A DNA stretch of 12,502 bases, from assembly GCA_023388835.1 (NCBI GenBank), contig JAEWFK010000075.1:1-12502 (forward strand), read 5' to 3'. The position numbers and the translations under genes were made by a program. Every line of letters starts with the position of its first letter. Positions within the stretch are counted from its first letter, which is position 1. This DNA is from Pseudomonadota bacterium. Its GTDB lineage: Bacteria; Pseudomonadota; Gammaproteobacteria; Burkholderiales; Burkholderiaceae_B. Below are positions 1 to 6,433 of the stretch, piece after piece. A model generated the notes under the pieces. The model was not told the DNA's origin. It was given only the letters and a program-made list of their open reading frames with translations, and searched no databases.

Positions 1-1047
1 AATGGCATTGAGCAGCTGGACCGCAATGCCCGTGATCTGCAGGAAGCCGTGATGTCCATCCGCATGGTGCCCATGGACTACGTCTTCAGCCGCTTCCCTC
101 GCGTCGTGCGCGAAGCCGCCACCCGGATGGGCAAGCAAATTCGCCTGGTCACGCAAGGCGCGGCCACCGAACTGGATAAAAGCCTGATCGAACGGATCAT
201 CGACCCGCTCACCCACCTGGTGCGCAACAGCATCGACCACGGTGTCGAATCGCCCGAAAAGCGCCGGGAAGTCGGCAAGAACCCCGAAGGCACGATCACC
301 ATGGCAGCCCAGCACCATGGCGGCCAGATCGTCATCGAAGTGCGCGACGACGGCGGTGGCCTGAATCGCGACAAGATCCTGAAGAAAGCCATGCAGCAAG
401 GCTTCCCCGTCAACGAGAACACGCCGGACGAAGAAGTCTGGCCGCTCATTTTCGCGCCGGGCTTCTCCACGGCCGAGCAGGTGACCGAGATCTCGGGACG
501 CGGTGTGGGCATGGACGTCGTGCGCCGCAACATTCAGGGCATGGGCGGGCATATCCAGATCTTCTCCAAGGCGGGAGAAGGCTCCACCATCCGCATCGTT
601 CTACCGCTGACGCTGGCGATTCTCGACGGCATGTCGGTGCGCGTGGGGGAAGAGACCTTCATTCTTCCGCTGAGCAACGTCACGGAATCCATGCAGCCCA
701 CGGCCGAGCAGATCCGCGCGATCTCGGAATCCGAACGCGTGATGATGGTGCGCGGCGACTACCTGCCACTGGTGGCGCTGCACGAGATCTTCGACGTCGA
801 GGGCGCCGAAAAGGAAATGACGAAGGCCATTGCCGTCATCCTGCAGGTGCAGGACGTCCGCTTCGCGCTGCTGGTCGATCACCTCATCGGGCAGCACCAG
901 GTCGTGGTCAAGAACCTGGAAGCCAACTACAAGAAGATCCCCGGAGTCTCGGCCGCCACCATTCTGGGCGACGGCAGTGTCGCGCTGATCGTTGACGTAT
1001 TCGCCCTCATGCAGACTTCCCAGAACCAGCGCCTGGCAACCGTATAG
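1..1047 (+). CDS. cheA: Chemotaxis histidine kinase CheA, C-terminal 348 residues (5' end outside window)
   Basis: CheA is the cytoplasmic kinase that phosphorylates CheY and CheB under control of receptors and CheW. The reading frame is open from base 1, so the gene starts upstream; the phosphorylated-histidine domain, the CheY/CheB-binding domain and most of the dimerisation domain are missing here. What remains begins at the end of the dimerisation helices (LQEAVMSIRMVPMD). The ATPase domain follows: N-box HLVRNSIDHG (fragment residues 72-81, Asn76), G1 box DDGGG (116-120), GRGVGMDVV (166-174) and G2 box GEGST (192-196). The CheW-like regulatory domain runs from about residue 208 to near the end. 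All nucleotide-binding boxes look intact. The stop is 26 bases before cheW, consistent with one operon. The internal GTG/ATG at 49-54 is not the real start, because conserved CheA sequence continues in frame upstream of it. Confidence 0.97.
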   Translation, partial: NGIEQLDRNARDLQEAVMSIRMVPMDYVFSRFPRVVREAATRMGKQIRLVTQGAATELDKSLIERIIDPLTHLVRNSIDHGVESPEKRREVGKNPEGTITMAAQHHGGQIVIEVRDDGGGLNRDKILKKAMQQGFPVNENTPDEEVWPLIFAPGFSTAEQVTEISGRGVGMDVVRRNIQGMGGHIQIFSKAGEGSTIRIVLPLTLAILDGMSVRVGEETFILPLSNVTESMQPTAEQIRAISESERVMMVRGDYLPLVALHEIFDVEGAEKEMTKAIAVILQVQDVRFALLVDHLIGQHQVVVKNLEANYKKIPGVSAATILGDGSVALIVDVFALMQTSQNQRLATV

Positions 1048-1073
1048 AACCCCACCGAATCCCGGAGAACCTC

Positions 1074-1577
1074 ATGTCCACTCATGTAGACGCCCAGCAA
1101 TCCGCACTGTCCGAAACGACCGGCCAAGAATATCTGGTCTTCACGCTTGCCGCTCAGGAATACGGCATCGATATCCTGAAGGTGCAGGAGATCCGTGGCT
1201 ACGATAGCCAGACGGTGACACGCATCGCCAACGTTCCTTCTTTCGTGAAGGGCGTGACCAACCTCCGCGGCGTCATCGTTCCCATCGTCGACATGCGCAT
1301 CAAGTTCAACCTCGAGAACGTGGAATACAACCATCAGACCGTGGTCGTCATTCTGAACCTCAAGTCGCGCGTGGTCGGCATCGTGGTCGACGGCGTGTCC
1401 GACGTGCTGATGCTGCAGAAGTCGCAGATCAGTGCCGCGCCCCAGTTCGGGACTGCGTTCTCCACCGAGTATCTGACCGGTATCGGCACCTTGAATGATC
1501 GGATGCTGATCCTCGTTGATATCGAAAAACTCATGACCAGCGACGAAATGGCACTGGTCGAGGCCGCGACCCTCTAA
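1074..1577 (+). CDS. cheW: Chemotaxis coupling protein CheW
   Basis: CheW is a cytoplasmic adaptor that links the receptor hairpin tip to the CheA regulatory domain in the signalling array. The 167-residue product equals the E. coli CheW length and is a single CheW-like beta-barrel domain. Visible family features are EYLVFTLAAQEYGIDI near the start (19-34), the conserved NLRG turn (63-66) followed by VIVPIVDMR (67-75), and VGIVVDGVSDV (101-111). The ATG at 1074 is chosen because GGAG at 1064-1067 is well spaced before it and the product length fits. It follows cheA by 26 bases and precedes the receptor gene by 11, where the receptor's AAGGA ribosome site overlaps the cheW stop codon, so translational coupling is likely. 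Nothing unusual is seen. Confidence 0.97.
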   Translation: MSTHVDAQQSALSETTGQEYLVFTLAAQEYGIDILKVQEIRGYDSQTVTRIANVPSFVKGVTNLRGVIVPIVDMRIKFNLENVEYNHQTVVVILNLKSRVVGIVVDGVSDVLMLQKSQISAAPQFGTAFSTEYLTGIGTLNDRMLILVDIEKLMTSDEMALVEAATL

Positions 1578-1588
1578 GGATTCCCACC

Positions 1589-3280
1589 ATGCGCAAGTCC
1601 TCGCTGGCGTCCAATATGAAGATACGCACCAGCATCATTCTGGTGCTGGTTTTTTACCTGATCATGCTGATCGCGGGGGCCGCGCTGGGAGTGCTGTCGC
1701 TGCGGGCAGGCAACGGCTCGCTTGAATCCATTGTGCACAATCAGCGCGGCGGCGCGGCTCTTGCGCAATCGCTAAATGCCTATCGCGATGCGCGCAGCGC
1801 CCTCGATCGCGCGGCGGCCGCACGCGTCTTCGGGACCGCTGCACAGGTCGACGCGCTCCTCGTCGAAGGCCGCGGACATTTCGATACCTCCATGAAGGTC
1901 TTCGACAGCTTCGTCGAAGAGACCCGGAACACTCAGGTCGGACAAGAGCTCGCCCCGCGCGTGCGAGAAAGCTTCATGGCGCTCATGAACAGCGGCGTCA
2001 AGCCCCTGTTCGACATGATCGCCAGCGGAAACGAAGACGAATACCAGCGGGTTCGCGATGGCTCGGTCGCCAAGATGGAACGCGATCTGTTCAGTTCCTG
2101 GGGGGCGCTGCGCCAGGCCCAGCAGCTTGCCATCGACACCACCTACCAGAGCGAGGAAGACCAGTACAGCCTGGTGGTCCAGCTCGTGGCGGTGGGCATG
2201 CTGGCCTGCTTCGCGATCGCTTTCATCACCTATGCCTTCCTGAACCGAGTCGTCCTGCGCCCCTTGCGCGAGGCCGGCATGCATTTCGATCGCATTGCGG
2301 GCGGCGACCTCACCCAGCGCATCCAGGTGGAATCGACCAACGAGATCGGCTCGCTCTATGAGTCCATGCGCCGCATGCAGGAAAGTCTCACGCATATCGT
2401 CGGCACCGTGCGCCAGGGTGTGGACGAGATCAACGTCGGGGCGCGCGAGATCTACATGGGCAATACCGACTTGAGCGACCGTACGGAGCAGCAGGCGACC
2501 GCTCTGCAACAGACGGCCGCCAGCATGGAGCAGCTCGCCAGCACGGTTCAGCAAAATACCGAACACGCCATAGAAGCCGATCGCGTGGTGAAGGGCGCAT
2601 CCGAGGTCGCGCAGCGCGGAGGAACGGCGGTGACTGCCGTGGTGGGCACCATGGGCGAGATTTCGGAAAGTTCGCGCCGCATGGCGGAGATTGTTGGCGT
2701 GATCGACGGCATTGCCTTTCAGACCAACATTCTTGCGCTGAACGCCGCAGTTGAAGCCGCCCGAGCCGGCGAACAGGGCAAGGGGTTCGCCGTTGTCGCC
2801 GGCGAGGTACGCTCCCTGGCCCAGCGCAGCGCGCAGGCCGCCAAGGAAATCAAGCAGCTCATCGACGAGTCGCTGGACAAAGTCTCGGCCGGCGCCCGCC
2901 AGGCGGGTGAAGCAGGCGACATCATGACGGATGTCGTGCGCTCGGTCGATACCGTAACGACCATCATGAGCGAGATCGCCACCGCTTCTCACGAACAGGC
3001 CGAAGGCATCGGTCAGGTCAACGCGGCGGTTTCCGACATGGACGGCGTAACTCAACAGAACGCGGCCTTGGTCGAGGAAGCGGCGGCGGCGGCCGGTTCG
3101 CTCCAGGAACAAGCCAGGCGCCTGACCGAAGTCGTTGCGGTGTTCAAGATCAATGCGAGCGAGGTCATCGACATGGCCTCGGCATCCCTGCCGTCCCGCC
3201 GGAATATCGCAAGCGGACCCCGCTCGAACGAGGCCTTGCTCGGCTCCGATGGCACGGCGGGGGCGTTGGCACGCTCCTGA
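1589..3280 (+). CDS. Membrane methyl-accepting chemotaxis protein (Tsr/Tar type)
   Basis: This 563-residue receptor senses periplasmic ligands and controls CheA through CheW. Layout: a short cytoplasmic start, membrane segment 1 (about 15-37), a periplasmic four-helix-type sensor (about 38-193), membrane segment 2 (about 194-217), HAMP (about 218-270) and a long cytoplasmic signalling coiled coil. The hairpin tip is canonical: IAFQTNILALNAAVEAARAG (375-394), then EQGKGFAVVAGEVR. Probable methylation sites lie at QQ307-308, EQ314-315 and EE496-497, in contexts like those of Tsr. The C-terminal tail is low in complexity and ends GALARS, so it lacks the NWETF-like CheR/CheB docking peptide of E. 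coli Tsr and Tar. AAGGA at 1576-1580 supports the start at 1589. It is four bases upstream of cheR. The ligand is unknown. The sensor keeps an arginine pair (R69, R74) spaced like two Tar ligand residues, by eye only. Confidence 0.95.
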   Translation: MRKSSLASNMKIRTSIILVLVFYLIMLIAGAALGVLSLRAGNGSLESIVHNQRGGAALAQSLNAYRDARSALDRAAAARVFGTAAQVDALLVEGRGHFDTSMKVFDSFVEETRNTQVGQELAPRVRESFMALMNSGVKPLFDMIASGNEDEYQRVRDGSVAKMERDLFSSWGALRQAQQLAIDTTYQSEEDQYSLVVQLVAVGMLACFAIAFITYAFLNRVVLRPLREAGMHFDRIAGGDLTQRIQVESTNEIGSLYESMRRMQESLTHIVGTVRQGVDEINVGAREIYMGNTDLSDRTEQQATALQQTAASMEQLASTVQQNTEHAIEADRVVKGASEVAQRGGTAVTAVVGTMGEISESSRRMAEIVGVIDGIAFQTNILALNAAVEAARAGEQGKGFAVVAGEVRSLAQRSAQAAKEIKQLIDESLDKVSAGARQAGEAGDIMTDVVRSVDTVTTIMSEIATASHEQAEGIGQVNAAVSDMDGVTQQNAALVEEAAAAAGSLQEQARRLTEVVAVFKINASEVIDMASASLPSRRNIASGPRSNEALLGSDGTAGALARS

Positions 3281-3284
3281 AGCA

Positions 3285-4130
3285 ATGAACCCGATTCAGA
3301 ACACCCCATCCATTTTCGCCTTGCCCGCTCAAGCGCGGCTGTCACCCGGCGATTTCGAGCACGCGTCCAAGCTGTTGCAGGCGCGTGCCGGCATCGTGCT
3401 GGGCGAACATAAGCAGGAAATGGCCGGCCGCACGCTCGCTTTGCGGGCGCATGCGCTGGGCCATGAGTCGGTCCAAGCGTATCTTGACGATCTGTCGCGC
3501 AACCCACTCTCGGCCGAATGGGAAATGTTCGTCAATTCCTTCACCATCAACCACACCGCCTTCTTTCGGGAGCAGCATCACTTCGACATCCTGGCTCGCT
3601 ATGTACGCACGCGCAGCAAGCCGATCTCAATCTGGTGCAGCGCGGCGTCGACGGGAGAGGAGCCGTATTCTATCGCCATGACCTTGCGCGAGACCTGCCC
3701 GCAGCCGGATACCGGCGTGTCGATCTGGGCAACCGATATAGACACCGTCGCCATCCAGCGCGCGCGTGAAGGCATCTATCCGCAGGAACGCGTCAAGCCT
3801 GTTCCGGAAGCCTGCCTGCACAAGTATTTCCAGCGCGGCACGGGGCGCCGCGCGGGCATGGTGCGCGCGAAAGACAATCTGCGCAATCTCATCGAATTCG
3901 GCGTGTTCAATCTTCTTCAGAAAGAATGGCCGGCCCCTGAGAGCTTCGATGCCATCTTCTGCCGCAACACGATGATTTACTTCGACAAGCCGACGCAGAC
4001 AAAGATTCTTGAGCGTTTCGCCCCTGCCTTGAAGGCAGGAGGGCTGCTCTTTGCGGGCCACTCCGAGAACTTCACCTATCTGACGGACGCCTTCCGCCTT
4101 CAAGGCCAGACCGTCTATGTGAAGAAGTGA
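3285..4130 (+). CDS. cheR: Chemoreceptor glutamate methyltransferase CheR
   Basis: CheR transfers methyl groups from S-adenosylmethionine to receptor glutamates, tuning receptor output during adaptation. The product is 281 residues, close to E. coli CheR (286). It has an N-terminal helical domain (about 18-80), then NSFTINHTAFFREQHHF (84-100), the SAM-binding stretch CSAASTGEEPYSIAM (118-132), ATDIDTVAIQRAREGIYP (149-166), and the late motif FDAIFCRNTMIYFD (221-234). The start at 3285 is preferred over an in-frame start at 3135, because the longer form would lie inside the receptor gene in another frame and add about 50 residues with no CheR similarity. The ribosome site is weak and the ATG is only four bases after the receptor stop, so translation probably depends on coupling. 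Its neighbouring receptor lacks a pentapeptide tether. Confidence 0.96.
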   Translation: MNPIQNTPSIFALPAQARLSPGDFEHASKLLQARAGIVLGEHKQEMAGRTLALRAHALGHESVQAYLDDLSRNPLSAEWEMFVNSFTINHTAFFREQHHFDILARYVRTRSKPISIWCSAASTGEEPYSIAMTLRETCPQPDTGVSIWATDIDTVAIQRAREGIYPQERVKPVPEACLHKYFQRGTGRRAGMVRAKDNLRNLIEFGVFNLLQKEWPAPESFDAIFCRNTMIYFDKPTQTKILERFAPALKAGGLLFAGHSENFTYLTDAFRLQGQTVYVKK

Positions 4131-4164
4131 TTGCAGAAGTGAGTGCACCATCAGAAAGAAGTGA
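4123..4164 (+). repeat. Three copies of AGAAGTGA at the cheR end and cheR-cheB gap
   Basis: The octamer AGAAGTGA occurs at 4123-4130 (including the cheR stop codon), 4135-4142 and 4157-4164. Each copy joins a purine-rich AGAAG with a TGA. The last copy lies just before the cheB start and may serve as its weak ribosome site, although spacing to the ATG at 4174 is long. The pattern is direct; its meaning is not known and it may be chance or slippage. Confidence 0.5.
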
Positions 4165-4173
4165 TGAACAGTT

Positions 4174-5232
4174 ATGACATTGAAAAAGATCCGTGTACTG
4201 TGCGTTGACGACTCCGCGCTTGTGCGTGGCCTGATGGTGGAAATCATCAACGGCCATTCAGATATGGAAGTCGTGGCAACGGCGCCCGATCCGCTGGTCG
4301 CGCGTGAGCTCATCAAACAGCACAACCCGGACGTCCTCACGCTCGATGTGGAAATGCCTCGCATGGACGGCCTGGATTTCCTGGAGCGTCTGATGCGCCT
4401 GCGGCCCATGCCGGTCGTCATGGTCTCCTCACTGACCGAGCGAGGGTCGGAAGTCACCCTGCGCGCTTTGGAACTGGGCGCTGTGGATTTCGTCACCAAG
4501 CCCAAGCTGGGCTTGCGCGATGGGCTCATGGAATACAGCGATCTGATCGCTGATAAACTGCGGGCCGCTGCCGCATCGCGGCCGCGCCAGCTGGGTGCGC
4601 AACCGCCCCGTCGGCGTATCGTTTCCGCGCAGCCGTTCTCCACGACCGAGAAATTGGTGATGATCGGGGCGTCGACCGGGGGAACCGAAGCGATACGTCA
4701 GGTGCTGGAGCCCTTGCCTCACAACAGCCCGGCCATCATGATTACGCAGCACATGCCGGCGGGCTTTACACGGTCCTTCGTCCAGCGCTTGGACAATCTT
4801 TGTGCCGTCCAGGTCCACGAGGCCGAGGATGGTCAACGGGTCCTACCCGGGCACGTGTATTTGGCGCCAGGCGGTGTGGCGCACATGAAAGTCGCCCGCT
4901 CCGGCGCGAACTATGTGGTAAGGCTCGATTACAGCGAACCTGTGAACCGGCACCGGCCTTCGGTCGATGTCCTTTTCCATTCTGCGGCAGAAGTAGCCGG
5001 GCGAAATGCCGTGGGCGTGCTTCTGACGGGTATGGGCAAGGACGGCGCCCAGGGCATGCTGGCCATGAAGCAAGCCGGCGCCCTGACATTTGCGCAAGAC
5101 GAGGCGAGCTGTGTTGTGTTCGGCATGCCGCGCGAGGCCTTGCATATCGGGGCGGCGGACGCCGCCGTTCCCCTGTCGGAGATCAGTGAACGCATCCTGG
5201 CGAGTGCCGGTTCCAGCGTCCAGCGCGTCTGA
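4174..5232 (+). CDS. cheB: Chemotaxis response regulator / receptor methylesterase and deamidase CheB
   Basis: CheB removes receptor methyl groups and deamidates receptor glutamines; CheA phosphorylation of its receiver domain activates it. The 352-residue protein has an N-terminal receiver (about 5-125) with the acidic pair D12/D13, phosphorylation site D58 in LTLDVEMPRMDG, and K109 in VTKP. A linker (about 130-155) leads to the esterase domain, with the catalytic serine in GASTGG (S167), the histidine in ITQHMPAGF (H193) and the aspartate in GMGKDGA (D290). These match the S164-H190-D286 triad of the enteric enzyme. The start at 4174 gives a product beginning KKIRVLCVDDS, as expected for the receiver. 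No strong ribosome site is visible. It lies 43 bases after cheR with no cheD between, and 42 bases before cheY. Confidence 0.97.
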   Translation: MTLKKIRVLCVDDSALVRGLMVEIINGHSDMEVVATAPDPLVARELIKQHNPDVLTLDVEMPRMDGLDFLERLMRLRPMPVVMVSSLTERGSEVTLRALELGAVDFVTKPKLGLRDGLMEYSDLIADKLRAAAASRPRQLGAQPPRRRIVSAQPFSTTEKLVMIGASTGGTEAIRQVLEPLPHNSPAIMITQHMPAGFTRSFVQRLDNLCAVQVHEAEDGQRVLPGHVYLAPGGVAHMKVARSGANYVVRLDYSEPVNRHRPSVDVLFHSAAEVAGRNAVGVLLTGMGKDGAQGMLAMKQAGALTFAQDEASCVVFGMPREALHIGAADAAVPLSEISERILASAGSSVQRV

Positions 5233-5262
5233 AGCTGAGAAACCGCGAGCAATCAATTTACT

Positions 5263-5268
5263 GGAGAG
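5263..5268 (+). promoter_or_regulatory. Ribosome binding site deciding the GTG start of cheY
   Basis: GGAGAG lies six bases before GTG at 5275. The first ATG in frame (5290) is over 20 bases away and has no closer purine-rich site. Starting at the GTG also gives exactly the 129-residue length and residue numbering of E. coli CheY, so the GTG start is preferred. Confidence 0.75.
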
Positions 5269-5274
5269 TATCAA

Positions 5275-5664
5275 GTGGTACAGAAAACCATGAAAATCCT
5301 GGTTGTCGATGACTTTCCGACCATGCGTCGGATCATCAAGAACCTCTTGAAGGACCTGGGCTTCGAAAACGTCGACGAAGCCGAAGACGGTGCGATGGGT
5401 CTCGAGAAACTTCGCAACGGCAATTTTGAATTCGTCGTTTCGGACTGGAATATGCCCAATATGGACGGTCTGGAGATGCTCAAGGCCATCCGCGCCGATC
5501 CTGCGCTTGGCAAGCTGCCGGTACTGATGGTCACGGCCGAAGCCAAGAAGGAAAACATCATTGCCGCCGCCCAGGCCGGCGCCAATGGTTACGTGGTCAA
5601 GCCATTCACCGCGGCGACCCTGGAAGAAAAACTGAACAAGATCTTCGAGAAGATCGGGGCCTGA
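5275..5664 (+). CDS. cheY: Chemotaxis response regulator CheY
   Basis: CheY is the single-domain receiver that, once phosphorylated by CheA, binds the flagellar switch and changes rotation. The 129-residue product matches E. coli CheY in length and in key positions: acidic pocket D12/D13, phosphorylation site D57 in SDWNMPNMDG, T87 in VLMVTAEAKKENIIAAAQAG, Y106 in GYVVKPF, and K109. The last helix, TLEEKLNKIFEKIGA, is also enteric-like. It starts with GTG. The strong similarity to enteric CheY, together with a cheZ gene 11 bases downstream, points to an E. coli-type circuit in which CheZ ends the signal, rather than one relying on phosphate-sink CheY proteins. Confidence 0.98.
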   Translation: MVQKTMKILVVDDFPTMRRIIKNLLKDLGFENVDEAEDGAMGLEKLRNGNFEFVVSDWNMPNMDGLEMLKAIRADPALGKLPVLMVTAEAKKENIIAAAQAGANGYVVKPFTAATLEEKLNKIFEKIGA

Positions 5665-5675
5665 GGGAGGGTCAC

Positions 5676-6311
5676 ATGGAAATGCCGGACAATCCCTCGG
5701 GGATCAATCCTGACGATCACCTGATTCAGCGGATCGCCCAGCTCACCCGTATGTTGCGCGACAGCATGCGGGAACTCGGCCTCGACCAGGCCGTGAAAGA
5801 CGCAGCCTATGCCATTCCCGATGCGCGCGACCGTCTGCATTATGTCGCGCGCATGACCGAACAGGCGGCAAACCGGGTGCTGAATGCGGCCGAGAATCTG
5901 CAGCCCGTACAGGAAGAGCTTCACAGCCGCGCAGTGGCGCTGGATCGGCGCTGGGATAGCTGGTTCGAACGTCCCGTCGAACTGGACCAGGCGCGCGAGC
6001 TGGTCGACGACACGCGTGCCTTGCTCAAGGAAGTTCCCGAAAAGGCGAAGGCGACGCAGGACGCTTTGCTTGAAATCATCATGGCCCAGGACTTCCAGGA
6101 CCTGACCGGTCAGGTGATCATGAAGATGCTGCATGTGGTCACGGCCATTGAGACCGAGCTTGTGCAAGTGCTGATCGACAGCGTGCCGGCCGAACGCCGC
6201 GAAGAGGCGCAAACCCTGTTGAACGGCCCGGAAGTGAATCCGGTCGGCAAGACGGATGTCGTGACGAGCCAGGATCAGGTGGACGACCTGCTGGACAGCC
6301 TGGGCTTCTGA
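5676..6311 (+). CDS. cheZ: CheY-P phosphatase CheZ
   Basis: CheZ speeds dephosphorylation of CheY-P and so ends the motor signal. The 211-residue product is close to the enteric length (214). It is mostly helical, forming the long hairpin expected of the family, with the catalytic stretch AQDFQDLTGQVI (137-148), where D142 and Q146 correspond to the enteric D143 and Q147. The C-terminus SQDQVDDLLDSLGF (198-211) is the known CheY-docking tail and is nearly identical to the enteric one. The ATG at 5676 is chosen because GGAGG at 5666-5670 sits five bases before it; an ATG two codons later is possible. It is the last gene of the compact chemotaxis block, followed by a 122-base gap. Confidence 0.97.
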   Translation: MEMPDNPSGINPDDHLIQRIAQLTRMLRDSMRELGLDQAVKDAAYAIPDARDRLHYVARMTEQAANRVLNAAENLQPVQEELHSRAVALDRRWDSWFERPVELDQARELVDDTRALLKEVPEKAKATQDALLEIIMAQDFQDLTGQVIMKMLHVVTAIETELVQVLIDSVPAERREEAQTLLNGPEVNPVGKTDVVTSQDQVDDLLDSLGF

Positions 6312-6332
6312 AAGCCGGCCGCTGTACGAATG

Positions 6333-6351
6333 GCCCCTTGCAACGGGGTTT
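6333..6351 (+). terminator. Weak hairpin after cheZ, possible terminator or attenuator
   Basis: CCCC at 6334-6337 can pair with GGGG at 6345-6348 around a seven-base loop, extended by two G-T wobble pairs and followed by only a short T run. It lies 22 bases after the cheZ stop. The stem is short and the T tract poor, so strong termination is unlikely. Confidence 0.2.
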
Positions 6352-6357
6352 ACGCCA

Positions 6358-6386
6358 TTGCTGCAAGTGTTGCTTCCCGTTACCAT
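6358..6386 (+). promoter_or_regulatory. Candidate sigma-70-like promoter for the soluble receptor gene
   Basis: TTGCTG (6358-6363) and TACCAT (6381-6386) are 17 bases apart and would start transcription about 40 bases before the ATG at 6434. Both boxes match the consensus only partly (3 of 6 and 4 of 6). The rest of the 6312-6433 gap is more AT-rich than nearby genes and contains no flagellar sigma-28 box (TAAA-N15-GCCGATAA) that I could find. Confidence 0.25.
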
Positions 6387-6433
6387 AGCTGACAGAAAAT
6401 ATACAGTTTCAGCAGAATGGAACGGGAGACAAC

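Noticed and set aside
1772..3112. Long antisense open frame (446 codons) opposite the membrane receptor gene
   Set aside because: It lies wholly over a strongly supported receptor gene, its product is His/Arg/Gly-rich with no recognisable domain, and such shadows are common in GC-rich DNA.
3135..3284. Longer cheR with a start at 3135
   Set aside because: The extra 50 codons overlap the receptor gene in another frame and show no CheR similarity; ATG 3285 gives the family length.
5290..5292. ATG as the start of cheY
   Set aside because: There is no ribosome site close to it, and the GTG at 5275 has one and gives the exact family length.
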